The position numbers and the translations under genes are program-made. Shown here one piece after another: positions 22,483-35,400 of a stretch of 64,000 nucleotides of DNA. Each line of letters starts with the position of its first letter. The first letter of the stretch is position 1. Below the pieces are notes generated by a model. The model saw only the letters and a list, made by a program, of their open reading frames with translations. It made no database searches and had not been told where the DNA came from. The stretch is from Lagopus muta (lineage: Eukaryota; Chordata; Aves; Galliformes; Phasianidae): NCBI RefSeq assembly GCF_023343835.1, contig NC_064433.1, positions 183,909,777 through 183,973,776 of the forward strand, in the 5' to 3' direction.

Positions 22483-23330
22483 GATCCCCCACAGTTGCTT
22501 CCCTTCTCCAGCTGTCAGCTTCTCCTTGGCCAAGAGATGCTCCAAGCCATGCACAGTAGTGTTTCCTCCAGCCAAAGTGTTTCATCTCCACTGCCACATC
22601 TCAAGTTGTTTTTGCAGGACTCATTTCCAATAACCGTTAGCTGGCTTTGCCCCCTCCTTTAAATTTTTTTCTTTTTTTATTTCTGTGAGCCCGATTTCCC
22701 ACAGCCCTCAGTCCAGGGGTTACAGAGGTGATCATCCACCTCCTCAGCTATGGCTTTCTGTACTGCTTCTGCCCAAAGGCGCAGCCCGTTCCCTTCTCCT
22801 CCCAGCTCTTTCTTTGCAAAACCTGTGCTATCTGCTTTCAGTTGTCCTTTCTATTTTTTCCAAGCCCTGATCCAACAAAATCATTCCTCACACAGAAATA
22901 GTTCTGCAACTCCAATTGCTTTCTTGTTCTTTCTGGGTCGTTGTTTGATGGCATCCTTCCCTGGATGGGGCCAGTGCTGTGACTCATGCTGTATTCAGGA
23001 TGCAGGTGCCCCAGACGTCTGTGTCACAGTGCCGTGATGCTTTCTGGCTTGTTCTGTGCTTAATTCCTAACAGTCTCTGATATCCACTTGCCTTTCTGCC
23101 CAACTAACTTTGTCTTTGAACTATCATAGCTAAGGTTCCATTTTTGAGATGCATAGACAGTGTGGTGCTTATAGAGCTGGGACTGCTTTTTTTCAGCTAC
23201 CATTAGCTTATGAGAAGGTTTTTATCACCCAGAACCACTATGTACTTTTGCAGGTTTTTACACTCAGCATCATTTTTCTTGCTGCATGCACCTGTATCTG
23301 TCACTTAACTCAGGCACCCTTTTTCTTTGC

Positions 23331-23486
23331 CCAGAGAGCTGTGGTGCCCCATCCCTGGAGGTGCTCAAGGCCAGGTTGGATGTGTTCTGGGCAGCTTGAG
23401 CTGATGGAGGCAACCAGCCCATGGCAAGGGTTGGAACTGGCTTTAAGGTCTTTTTCAACCCAAAGCATTCCGTGATTCTATGATTT
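23331..23486 (+). mobile_element. CR1 LINE fragment, 3' end
   Basis: CCCAGAGAGCTGTGGTGCCC, TCCCTGGAGGTGCTCAAGGC and the end CCGTGATTCTATGATTTT mark a CR1 3' end. Confidence 0.9.
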
Positions 23487-23844
23487 TTTTCACATCACTT
23501 GCAGAAAGCAGTGAAGCGCAGAGGTCCTTGTATCCCATGGGTGATTTCCACCTTGCTGTCTGTCCACTTATCCCTGTCTTTTAACCAGTTAGCCGTCAAG
23601 GGCCTTCCCTCTCACCCTACAGTGACTTTGTTTCTTTGAGAAACTTTAGTTAACTTTGACTTCCCAGATGTTTTATGGAGATGTAAGCAGGCTATTGTTC
23701 AAAACCATCAGTAAGGCACAATTTCCTTCGAGGGAAAAAAAAAGAAAATGAAGGTTTATTCTGCCATCATCTGTTTGGCTCTTTTGATCACTTTTTCCAT
23801 GGTTTTGGAATAGTAACTGCCAGCTTCAGTGTGGGTCTCAGGGC

Positions 23845-24545
23845 TGCTCACAAAGCCTGGTCCACACTGACCTTGAATGTATGCAGGGTTGGGGCTTCTA
23901 CCACCTCTGCAACTTGTGCCAGTGCTACACATCACTTAATGTAAAAAATGCTTTCCTTACAACCAGTCTGAATCTCCCCTCTTTCAGTTGGAAAACGTTT
24001 CCCCTTGTCCTGTCACAACAGACCTGCTGAAGAGCCTGTGCCCTTCTTTCTTACAGCCCCTTTAGATACTGACAGGCCACTCTCAGGTTTCCCCGCAGCC
24101 TTCTCTTCTCAAAGCTGAACAGCCACAGCTCTCTCAGCCTGTCTTCATAGGAAAGATGTTCCATCCCTTGGATCCTCCTCTGGATGCGCTCCAACAGCTC
24201 CACGTCTCTGCTATATTGAGGACTCCACATCTGGACTCAGTGCTCCAGGTGAGGCCTCACAGCACAGAGCAGAGGGGCAGGATCACCTCCCTCGCCCTGC
24301 TGGCTGTGCTGCGCTGGCTGCAGCCCAGGATACGGTTGGCTCTCTGGGCTGCGAAGGCACATTGCTGAGGTTGTTGTGACCCACTTGCAGATCGTGCACT
24401 TGGCTCTGTCGAACCTCATAAGGTTCAATGCGGCCACTGTTCGAGCCTGTCTAGGTCTCTCTGGATGGCATCCTGTCCATTGGGCACGTTGACTGCACCG
24501 CATTTGCTTGATTTGCTCTGCATTCCTGCTGGTGCTTAAGCCCAT
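23845..24545 (-). mobile_element. CR1 LINE fragment, about 700 bp
   Basis: This is the longest CR1 piece here, in reverse: CAACTTGTGCCAGTGCTACA, GTTTCCCCTTGTCCTGTCAC, GGAAAGATGTTCCATCCCTT and CTGGACTCAGTGCTCCAGGT, running on toward sequence that encodes the reverse transcriptase end. It forms an inverted pair with 23331-23486. Confidence 0.85.
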
Positions 24546-25127
24546 CACAGATGCTCCCCTTCATTGAAGATACTTTCCACAACTCCTCAATGCAGGGTAT
24601 GCCTCTTCCTGCATGAGGCAGGCAGGTAAGGCTAAACGCTGTGCTTTATGCTCTCTGTGATGCCTTCTGGTCTCTGTGACAGCCTCTGTCACCCGGGCAA
24701 ACTGTGATGATGTCCGAAGGCCTCGAGGGCCTCTGGAGGCTTCATTCTTGATTCCCAGCCACCATTCACTGAGAAGTGTGCCAAGTGAAACAAGCTGTGC
24801 CAGAAGGTTTGTACAAATAACCAGATCTTTATTAGCCTTGTCATCATTTTGGCTGGCTACTATGGAAAAAAATATATTTATGATTCTTTTTCTAAAATGT
24901 CAGACCCGTTAGCTACTCTGAAAGGAAAAGTATCAAATAATTTCCTTTATTAACTGTGAATGTTTAAGTGGAAGGCTTTAATTTTTGTATGTAGATAGAG
25001 AGCAAATGTTCTGTGCAGTGCTTTTGGACAGAAACATCTCAATCAATGTTTACAAAATAGAAAGATAACAGGGTATGGGTATCTATTTTTATCAGCTCAA
25101 GGGATTTAGAAAATGAGTGTGGAAGTG

Positions 25128-25133
25128 TTTATT
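25128..25133 (-). terminator. Possible HEPHL1 poly(A) signal AATAAA
   Basis: TTTATT on the plus strand is the first canonical AATAAA on the gene strand below the HEPHL1 stop, implying a 3' UTR of about 1.1 kb. It is unsupported by other evidence. Confidence 0.3.
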
Positions 25134-26247
25134 GCTATAGCATAGCTCCTGTGTGGGCTCACAGGAGCAGTTCTACCTCACGTGCATGCTCTTAAATAAC
25201 TGGAGAAAACAAGGAATCAAGAATCAACTGATAAGCACCCAGGAAAAACTTCTTCATCTCAAATACCTGGGCATCGACCCAGAACATCATTAGGCTGCAG
25301 TAGGAGGGATGGGCAGCAAAATTCCCTGCATTTGAATGAACTTCAAAATACAGAATGGGGGAAAAAAAATAGAAAAGAACAGCAAAGTGGATTTACATTC
25401 AAAATCAGCTTTGGATCAACAGTTTCACAGATGTGTTTGTTCTGAAGTTCCTCTGCAAGAGCTGTAGCTGACGTGAGCAGCTGGCTGGCAAGAGTGAGTG
25501 CTATGTAATTAGACATGAGCTATAAACATTCAAGTAGTATTAAACACGGCCTGATTCTGCCTGTCTTTTCTGCAAAGCACAGATATCAGCATCCCAATTA
25601 AAGTTTGGGAATGAAGCACTGCTGGATGCAGAGAAGAGTTACAGAATCAGGACCACAATGAGCAGCAATCACAAAGTATAACTTCATTGGGGCTGCTCAG
25701 GGCTAGATTTTTAAAGGGATTAACAAATCTGTTGCAGATGCTGAGCTTCATGAGGTGCTAAAGTATATTGGTAGGTACTTAAATGCCTTTAAAAATCTGT
25801 CCCAGTGCACAGCTTCCTCATTTAACAGGACAAAGGGAACAAAAAAAAAGGGAAAATCAGTTAAATGCTGATGAATTCATTGATGCAGACTCTGGTGTAA
25901 GACTGGCTTCCCTTTGGGAAACCTCAGGGACTTGCAAACTTACACCTGTGTCTTCAGGAGCTGGATGCTAAAGCAGTGTGTGCCCCATGGTTCTGCACAG
26001 AGCACATGGGTGCAATGCTGCCTGCTCCATCCTCCCATGGGAACGCTGGCCAAGAGGTGTGGTGCCTTGGGCACAGCTGGGTGGCGGTGGGGGTGGGGAT
26101 GGCAATGGGTGATACGTGGCCCTTTCCTGCAGTTCTCAGGAGGGCTGGCAATGGGATGGGACTTCCAGAGTGTGTCTTGTTCTAGTTGTAGCAGCAGCAT
26201 TTGGTGAAACCCGGCACGGCTCTGTGGATGGTGCTGAAAGTGGGGAT

Positions 26248-26450
26248 TTACAGGGAATCTGCTAGAAGTGCACTTTTGTCATTCAGAGCCTGATATTGGA
26301 TCCTGCTTCCTTGGTGGGTGATGAGGGAGAGGAAGGCCAATGTGGTCAACAGCAGAATGAGTCCGACGGAAACAAAGGCTGCCAGCATCAGGCTGGCTTC
26401 CCCAGGAGTCAGAGTTTTGCCAAACATGTTGTCCCCTTGGCTGTCAGGAT
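26248..26450 (-). CDS. HEPHL1: HEPHL1 exon 20 (membrane anchor, tail, stop)
   Basis: Acceptor TTTGCACAG|ATCCTG. After [19 protein letters not shown] comes the membrane span [20 protein letters not shown]. The cytoplasmic tail ends [15 protein letters not shown] and TAA at 26248-26250. The topology matches mammalian HEPHL1: large outer part, single span, short tail. Confidence 0.92.
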
Positions 26451-29400
26451 CTGTGCAAAGAGAAGTGCTTTGTGAGGAATCCACATGAACATGGAAAGTT
26501 TGAAATGATGTTGTAAAAAATCCATACCCTTTGTGGTGGTCCTATTTTGTGCAGTAGTTGTACCATAAGCTGCGGTCGTCAGTCCTTCTTCTGAAGGGGC
26601 TTCCAGCTCTGTGCAGAGAGAGAAAAAATGCAGTGGAGTTGAAAACCTTGAAAAACAGTGGAAAAGTAGCACTGGTTTTCCCAGGTTCCTTCTACCTTCG
26701 TAATCGAACAGAAATCCTGATTGCATCAGCACAATGATAAATACATTGCTCCAGGCAGCTCTGTGGACTAAGTCCACTTTGTCTACAAGGATCTGTTGCT
26801 TCACTTCTGCATTTGCTTATTCATTTGAAATTTCAAAGCCAGAAGGGATAAAATGCATAAAATAAATTCACCTTGTCCAAGGAAGGAGGACTGGGGCTAC
26901 ATATGGCATTACATTTCTCATTCTGCCCTGCCAGAGTTACAGGTACAAGGTGTGCCTGCTGACGCTGTGCAGTCCCTGCACAGGGATGTGGGAAACATCG
27001 ACTGTGCTGCCTGAGGCAGGAGATGCTGGACCTGGGTGTTTTGTGAAATTCTGTGACATGGAGGTGCTCACAAAGCGCTTTTGACTTCACTTACAAGTGG
27101 TGGAAGGGATCAGCGGCTCTTAGAAAGTTTGCCAACTTAATCAAAGGAACACCTCTTTCTTGGGCTGCATGAACAACCAAGAAAATGGAGCATCTTATAG
27201 CCCAGCTGATCTCTGCCTGTGCAAGAAGGAATGAGAGCATTCCTGTGAGCCAAAGTTGACTGCAGGAAGGAACCAGCCCCGTGCCTGTCTTACAGCAGGA
27301 CTAAAAGACAGCTTTGCAGTTGCCTTCTGCACCACCTGTGGATGATTCATGGTCTGCAGGCTGTCAGTGCCTCCAGGGAGGCTCTGTTGAAGCACCAACT
27401 GCTTTCACGTTGCAGAATGCAGCATAGCTATCTGTTCTTTGCCACATCATTCAGGCACCCCCATATGATGCTCATACGATGGGCAGTTGCCCAGGGCAGC
27501 ATGCTGTGATTTCCAGGTGCTTCCCTGGAATGTGTGCAGTGCTGACAACTGTGTCGCCTTACTTCCCTGCCTTTCACCCACATCACTGTGATAACACTTC
27601 AGAGCCCTAGGACGTATTTCTGCCACTGCACCTGATTTATTGATGGTGTAGGTCGTTTCCATGCCAGCGTGTATGTGGTCAGCTACGTGGCAGTGCAGAA
27701 GCCACGTTCCAGGGTTTTCTGCTACAAGTTCAACGGTTTGGAAAGTCCCAGGAAAAAGGTCATACACATCTCCTCTGTGGCTTTTGTCTGTCTGTGGCAA
27801 GGCAAAAGCAGCATTGTAAGTGTCCTGCCTTACTGCATCCAAATACCCCCCAGGCACTGAAATATTCCAATTGGACTTTTCACTCTTTGAGGCAGATAAA
27901 AGGCTTCTTGTCAGCCTTATAGCTGGGAGCTGAAGCTCCCAGGAAAATACCTACATTGTATCAATTAATTAATTAGCAAAAGGGGTGTCCTCCTAGAGAC
28001 TTCAGGTAGTGATTGAGCTCAGGTACTGCCCTCTGAAAAACATATTTTTCTGATAGTCCTCCCAGTGCCAAGCTGTCACAACATCAAACTGTTCTGCGAA
28101 CTGCTCTCCTCCCTCTGTCTTCCCTTACAGCTGTGGGTAAGCATGCATCTCAACCCACGTGACCATTTCCTCTAATAGTGACATCTAATAGGTTCAGACA
28201 TGTAGAAGCATTGCAAGGAACCCTTTGATTTTGTGTCTCCTTTACAGGCATATCTCCCACTGCTCTCAGTATCAGCAGGACTATGTGCTCACGTTGCAAA
28301 AATAGCCCACAACTTGGACTTTATTTTTCAGGAATTTCCCATTACACTGTTAAATGTGATTTATTTTACCAACCTTGAAGATGAAGGTCTGTGCATGGAA
28401 ATGGACTGTATGTACATCTACTTCATTACCCATTCCTATCAAATACCAGTTTGTCGTATCACCTTCATTCATGGTTAGACCCAGGAGACTGTTATAAATC
28501 TTCCCATTGATTGCTGGAAGAATGATAAAATAAGAGTGATTAATAACTGGCTATGAAATGGGTGATGATAACCATCAGGCACCATCTGTACTTTCTCTCC
28601 AAGGAGAATGGGCGCCCAGCACATGTGCCAGGTCAAGGGCTCTCTGTAGTGACTGCAGGGAGACCGTCATGTTTTTGTTTCACCTAAGGGCATAGCAGCA
28701 ACCATTTAGCTGTCTCGAGAAGCACCAGGTAGTGTTTTCACCTGCTGAGATCGATCTCCTGAACAAACTGGGGTTTTGCTGATAAGCCTCATGGAAGAAG
28801 AGGGAACAGTAATCGCCTAAAATGGGTAGAATCTGTAGAAGCAGAAGTTTGCTTTGCCAGGGCTGTTCCTGCCCCCATGTGTTCTGTTCTGTCTGGCTCC
28901 TGGGCTCATTGCTTCTACAGACACAAATTTAAAACGTCATCCTTGCATTCCTACAAGTCAACAAGGAAGGCAGCTCCCAAATGACAAGGGAATTTTGGCA
29001 GGGCAGCCTCTCCCCACAAGGATAAGACTGAACTAGCTTGCCTTGGCTGGGCCTCATGAAATCTTTTTGTTTCCAGCGCTGCAATTTATGAAGGTGTCAC
29101 ATGGTTGGATAGTTGCAAACTAAGCCAACATCTTCCTAAAAGTAAACCTCTATCATCTTGGCTGCTGCCACCGAGTCCTACATACCATGCTTGTTGTTGC
29201 CTTCCACAAAGTTCTTAGTGGAATTAAAATCATCAGGACTCTTGTGAAGGTATGTTTCAATATTCTCTTTTAAATACCAGGATTTGTTTTCGTCGAACAC
29301 CATAAACAGAAGAGTAAATTCACGATCAATGTCTTTTCTCAGGCCATTTTCATCTAGAATTCCTTTTCTGCAAACTACAAGAGGGCCAATCAGACCACTG

Positions 29401-32400
29401 TATGTGTCCTGAAATGACATAAAAATGTGTTACAGATTTTCTAGTTTATTCAGTAATGAAATAAACACAAATAGGCAACACATTAAATAAAGATAGAATA
29501 TCTGAGGAAAAAAGTGAGAAAAAAATCATGACTTCATCTGCTTAAGCATGTCTTTCTTGTTACATTTGAGTCCCAAGTTTTGAAGTGCCTTCACCCCAAA
29601 TGCCTTCAACTATTCTTTAAGGAGGGAATCACATTACCATAGTGTATCCCTGAGGATTTCAGTAGATTAAAATAACCAAGACACAAGCAACTGTTAGCAA
29701 AGATGACAAAGCATCCAGCTCAGTAAACCTCTTCTCCAACTTGTGCTCCTTGTGGAAACATCTTGTAAGATGGGATACTCTATCTAAAACAACCAACCGT
29801 AATAATAATAACAACCTTCTTGGTTACCTTTACAAAATTTGCTGTTGAATAGTAAACCCAAGTGATACAGTTGGGATCTGTTTTCCCAGGGCCAGATCGC
29901 TCTGGGACATTCCATCTGTAGGTGTTTATTTCCCCTGAAACAAAGAAAAATTTTAGCAAGAACAGCTGCATGTCAGAAGCTTTGAGTAGCGTGTAACTGA
30001 TAGCTGTTGCCCCCCCATCAAAAAATGATCTGCATCAAAGCTTCCCGTGAAAGCATGCAGGAATGGCATGTGCTCATGTTTCTGCATTCCACAAGGTTGG
30101 TTCCAGTGGTGTAAAAAAAGGCAGTATCACCTCCAAAAGGAGATCTGCAGATGGTGCTGGGAGCAGTAACACCTCATAGAGGGAATCTGTTCAGAGATTC
30201 AGCTTCTCAGCCTTCACCCTGGGCAAATTGGTAGATAAATGGTACTGCAGGTCAGTGCTTTAGGTCTGTTGAAATTGCAGGGAGCCAGGCTCCAGAAAAT
30301 ATTTCCTGGACTTTCTCAGTTGAAAGGGGCACCACAACACAGCCACTGCCATCAGGTCTTTGGAGAAGGTGCAGCACTATATTGGCTCTTGTCTGGGAGA
30401 GGAGAGCTGATTAAATATCAGAACTGCTGCTGACTGGGAATGCCAGGAAGGGCCCTTCCCTCTTCCCACTAAGCCACTGTTCCTCCGCAGTTGCTGAAGA
30501 GCCCCCCTTCCTTCCCCAGACCCATCACCTCTCTCACGTCCTTCCTGAGGGTGAGCAGGGATTCACTGATCTCTGATTCTTAAAAACAATCTGATGAGGA
30601 AATGACTTGTTTGGATGAGGCTCAGTTCTCTGCATTGAACACAAACATGTCTGTATTCAGATGAACTGACTATGCTATGTGCTCCCATTTGCTGGGAATT
30701 TATTTTTTTTCTGGTGCTCCAGCAAATAAAGGTCAGGAGGACAAGAAGTGGGCAACACCTTGTCCTTCTAAGTGCCAGACAAATGCCAAACAACTTATTT
30801 CCTACAAGTTTCCAGGGCGACAAAACCTGAGAAAAAACTGGTAACACAGAATCATAGAATCACCGTGTTGGCAAAGACCTCCAAGATCATCCAGTCCAAC
30901 CATCCACCTATCATCAGTAGTTCTCACTAAACCACGTCCTTCAACATGCCACAAGCCAGGGTAAAACAGAGAAATCCTGGAACTGTTGACCATTGCCTTG
31001 GTACAGCCACAGCCCAACAGCTGCCAAGGCTGTGGGCACTGGAGCAAAAGAGAGTTTTCAACTTTAAATGGTCATGAATTGACTGAACTAGCTTTGTGTC
31101 ACAGAGCCATTGCGCTGTTTTGGTGGGTGGTTCAGGGACATGGTTTAGCAGAGGGCTGTCAGGGTGGTACAACTGGTTGCAGTTGGACTTGATGATCTTT
31201 AGGGTCTTTTCCAAAGTGAGCAATTCTATGATTCTGTGATTGTGATTCATGCAATAGTGGCCACTACTGTATGACAGTAATTAAAGACACAAATAGCACT
31301 ATATAGAGGATAGGCCTATATAGGATGGGTCTCCAAATGTAAATTAAGCAATATCATTTATTCTTACAGCAAAAGAACCTTTTGTGCATTACAGCACAGG
31401 CTTATTGACATAGCAGAGAACAAAAAGGCTTTCAAGGTGTACCACTACGCTAACAGAACAGAAAACTAACAACAAACTCATCAGCCTCAGAGCCATTCAG
31501 CCATTCTTGCCATGGGGACATACACCACTTCTATTAGTCCCAGTGATGACTTGCTTGGCTTAAATAGGACTGGATGGGCTCTGGGTAGCTCAGGGTGAGC
31601 AGCCAGCCAGGACCTGTAGGTGCAGGTGGGGGTGCTGAACAACCTAGGAATTACTCGGGCTTTGAGAGATTTGTTCTCCTTGTTAACTGCTGCTTGCAAA
31701 AGCTTGAGCAAAAGCCTGCGCTGCAGTCTGGCTGACAGTACTCCTTTTGCAGACACCTTCCCTAAGCCATCCCAAGCCTGCTCCCATGTGGATACGGGAG
31801 ATATTACAGCAATGCGCGCAGCACAACGCCTCCACTCAACAAACCCTGTGAGCAGAAACAGGCAGAGCTAAATACTGCCAACTGTAACTCTACCCCCGAC
31901 TTTCTCCATTTCTGGAACATTTTTAGAGCATTGCCCTGGCGCTAAACACTTTTAGGCTTCCCTGACCATGGCTATGGGCTTTCTAATGCATTTTGGAACT
32001 TGCCCAGGGAAACTACGTTCCTGTTTCTACCCTGATAGGAGCAAAGGCTCATTTTGTGCCTGAACGTGCTCACCTGATCAAGAACCTACACACACAGCAG
32101 CACAGAGAACTGCATCTGAATAAACACTAAGCATAGTTTGCCTGGAAGAACACATAAGTGTGAATAAGCTTGAAGAAGGGAATATCATTCATATGTCAAC
32201 ATAATTTTTATGTATGGCTTTGTAGCTGAAGAAAAACAATGAGCACAGCCTTACCTGGGAGGGTGATTGGTGCCTCAGTTTGTTCCTCACAACCCACTTC
32301 TTCTACTCCATGTGCACTTACTGAATAAGGCCTGCTGGCTTTGTTCTTAAACACAATCAGCACAGAGTCACCCACCTCGGCATGAAGCAATGGCCCTAAA

Positions 32401-35400
32401 TGGAAACAGAAGAAGCCAGTGATTAATGTCTCTTTTCTGAATTGCAGTCATCTTCCAATAGCTCAGCCTTGGAAAGGAGTCTTGGTCTTTCCTGGAGCCC
32501 TCAGGCTCTTCTATTCTTCCAGTGAAGCCATCAAAACTGGTCTGCTATCTCTGCCACTGAAAAACTCCATATATAGACATGATTTCTTTTTTCTTTTTAG
32601 ACAGTAAGAGAGATAATTCACTCTGGAAACAGGTCTCTGAGCAGTTTGTTTTTCAGGAAAACTTATATAGTGGATAGTTTTCAGCAGCTTTTGACAGGTG
32701 TTTATCTAATATCAAACTATTTCTTCAGTTTTGATCTTCAAAAATAAAAAGGAGATGTCAAATATATTCCTATATAGAAGTAGCATTTATATGGAGTTGA
32801 CTATTTTATGATTGGTTGTTGCCCACTTCTTATCTCATAGAAAACATGAGCTGATGGTTATTTTATGACATACACAAATCTTGCCCAATTCCAGATACAA
32901 ATCTGTCCCCTTGTTGAGTTATCTATCTACAATGCTTTCCCCATATTACATGCTCTGATGTTAAGATGCATCCTGTAAGGTCCATTTTTGCATCTTCCCT
33001 GTTAGGATTCTTTCAGAAACTCTGTACTTCATATCTGAGAATAAATCATCCAACTTTAAGTGTAAGAAAGCATTCTTACACTCAGCACTTATGCAAGCTT
33101 GATTTAAATCATCAATATCTTGGAATCAGTGCTATCTCTTTTCCATGTTAACAAAGCTGGAAAAACTTTGTTTTTAAGCTACCCTCTCACTCATCATGTC
33201 AGTCTATGAGCCACGAGAGCTACTTGCCCAGGATTTCCAAGTGTTCCTCTTCCTCTGTCCTCTCTTTGCGCTGCGTAAAGTTGCCATTTGTATACTCCCT
33301 GTAAACCACTTTCTTGTATTTTGTACCAATTAGATCTTCCCCTTGGCTGAGAAAAATGTGCCCGTAGCTGCAAAATAAAAAGGGAAAAATTTAAAGCACA
33401 AAGCTCACCTGTCCAAATGCTCATTATAGTGCTCATTATAGTGTTATACATAATAGATGTGACAGGAACGTATGGCTTGGTCCAACATGATGATTTACGC
33501 AAAGCCCTGTGTGCTGCAGGAGCTTTTAAACAGCAAGTAATAACAGTGATAATTCTCCCTAAATGCACACTGTCTTCAAAGCCAAGGACATACTGCGCTC
33601 ACCACAAACATCTGGGAACACAAATCCTTCAGCACAGCCAACAGAACAGCTTCAAGCTATGAGTGGCTTTGGTCACTCACCCCAGTGCATCTGTACCCCA
33701 ACAAAAGGCACTGTCTTTCCCTGCACACCTGAATCACGGCTTGGGTTGGAAGGGACCCCAAGGATCACCAAATTCCAGCTCCCTGCCACAGGCAGGGTTG
33801 CCAACTGCTAGATCAAGTACTAGATCAGATTGCCCTGGGCCCCATCCAGCCTGGCCATGAACACCTCCAGGGATGGGGCATCCACCACTAGGCAACCTGT
33901 TCAGCACTTCACCACTCTTAGTAAAAACTTCCCCCTGACATCTCACGTAATTCTTCCCTCCTTTAGTTTAAATCTGTTCCCCCTTGTCCTATCACTATGT
34001 ACCTAGGAAGAAGTTGATTTCCCTCATGTTTAGAAGCTCCCTTTAAATACTGGAAGGCATGTTATCACAATGCCTGCTTTCACTATTTTTGATATGGGTG
34101 AGATCAGGGAATGCTAGGAAGATAACTACAGCCTAATCTATCACCACAGGTAAGAGAAGGTTGCTTTACCCTGGAGAGATTTCCTTTCCCCTCCTGCACC
34201 TGTTGGAGGATGCTCTTTGAACCTCCCGCACCTGTTGCTGAGGCGGGTTCTAGCACTGCCTGGCCGCCAGGGGGCACTGGCGAGCTGTCCTGGTCATGGC
34301 TGCTCCTCCCCGAGCTCCCCCTGCCGCCGAGCTCCCAGTGCACCGAGTACGAGCTGAAAATGCCCAGCAGCGTGCAGCACCCTTTTGGCAGTAGTGGATT
34401 TAATATGCTCTTCATCACTCATAAGATTGTGAGGTATAAGCCTTAGAAGCCTTCTGCACGAAGCAGAATGGGCAGTCCCTTGCCTCGGCTGGCTAGCAGT
34501 GCTGCGCCCCACACCCACCAAATTTCTTGTTTTGTGTACCTTTCCTCGTTGCTGCTGATGTTGTAAATCTTTGGTGCTGAGCTCTTATTTGAGGCATAGT
34601 CCCACTCCACCTCCTCCGCAGCGATGTAGTAGAGCCTGACGGCACTGCGCTGCTGCTGGGCTCGGCTGGCATTGCGGCAGCTGCTGACCTCGTAGAGGTG
34701 TTTCATCCCCCCGACAAAGTGATCGAAAGTCCTGCAAACCACTTTGAATGTGCCTAGGAAGGAAAGTTCTTGAGATGGAGGTGACTGTGAAAGCAAGCAA
34801 CCTGGCAAATTGACTCCCCTGCTTTGTTCATCTCTGGTCTGTCCTCCAAAAAAGTGAACCCCTAATCTGGGATGCTGTATAGAAAGCCAGGTGAGGGGTA
34901 GTTTATATCACTTTTGCAAAACTAAGATGGCTGAAGGGGAAACTAGTTGGTAATGTGGGCAAGCATCAGTCATCTCCTTTAGTCATCATATAGACTGTGG
35001 CCATGAGATATCTCAGAGTGGGCACCCAGGAGTCCTACATGTACCTCACCAACCCCAGTTATGGTATGGAGGAGCAGAGTGTGTGTTTCAGTTATGCATG
35101 CTCAGCTCAGTGGACCAAGATTAGAGGCATAATCCTGTCTAGTCTGGATCTCAGTCCACTCATTCTACTTCTAGGGTAGGAGTGGGGGAAAAGGTAAAGT
35201 AACATGCTGTTAAGAAAAATCACAGGTGGTGGTGACTGTAAAGATCTGATCATTCACTTCTGTCTGCTTGTGGCCAGTAGAGGGTTAGTTGTCAAAGAAT
35301 AATGGGCTCCCAGACTCTGTTATTCAACATAATTCCTAGAGTGCAGTTTTCTGATGGACAGTGGAATGTACAGAATACACACAAGGAAGGAACCTGCTGC

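Larger units (their letters stand above)
21961..25127. other. Intergenic region between PANX1 and HEPHL1
   Basis: About 3.2 kb. CR1 fragments at 22025-22482, 23331-23486 and 23845-24545 account for much of it. Nothing in the remainder supports a gene. Confidence 0.7.
26609..33227 (-). other. HEPHL1 introns 13 to 18
   Basis: The introns between exons 13 and 19 are 0.3-2.3 kb. They hold an inverted CR1 pair near 30844-30955 and 31110-31243; apart from that I see only unique sequence. No extra exon is needed, since all neighbouring phases agree. Confidence 0.7.

Noticed and set aside
31480..31640. Possible repeat downstream of the inverted CR1 pair
   Set aside because: A few phrases resemble CR1 (ACTGGATGGGCTCTGGGTAG), but the match is too short and broken to call.
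33194..33568. Minus-strand open frame of 124 codons over HEPHL1 exon 13
   Set aside because: It is the wrong frame over the exon; the correct frame reads [20 protein letters not shown] and joins its neighbours in phase.
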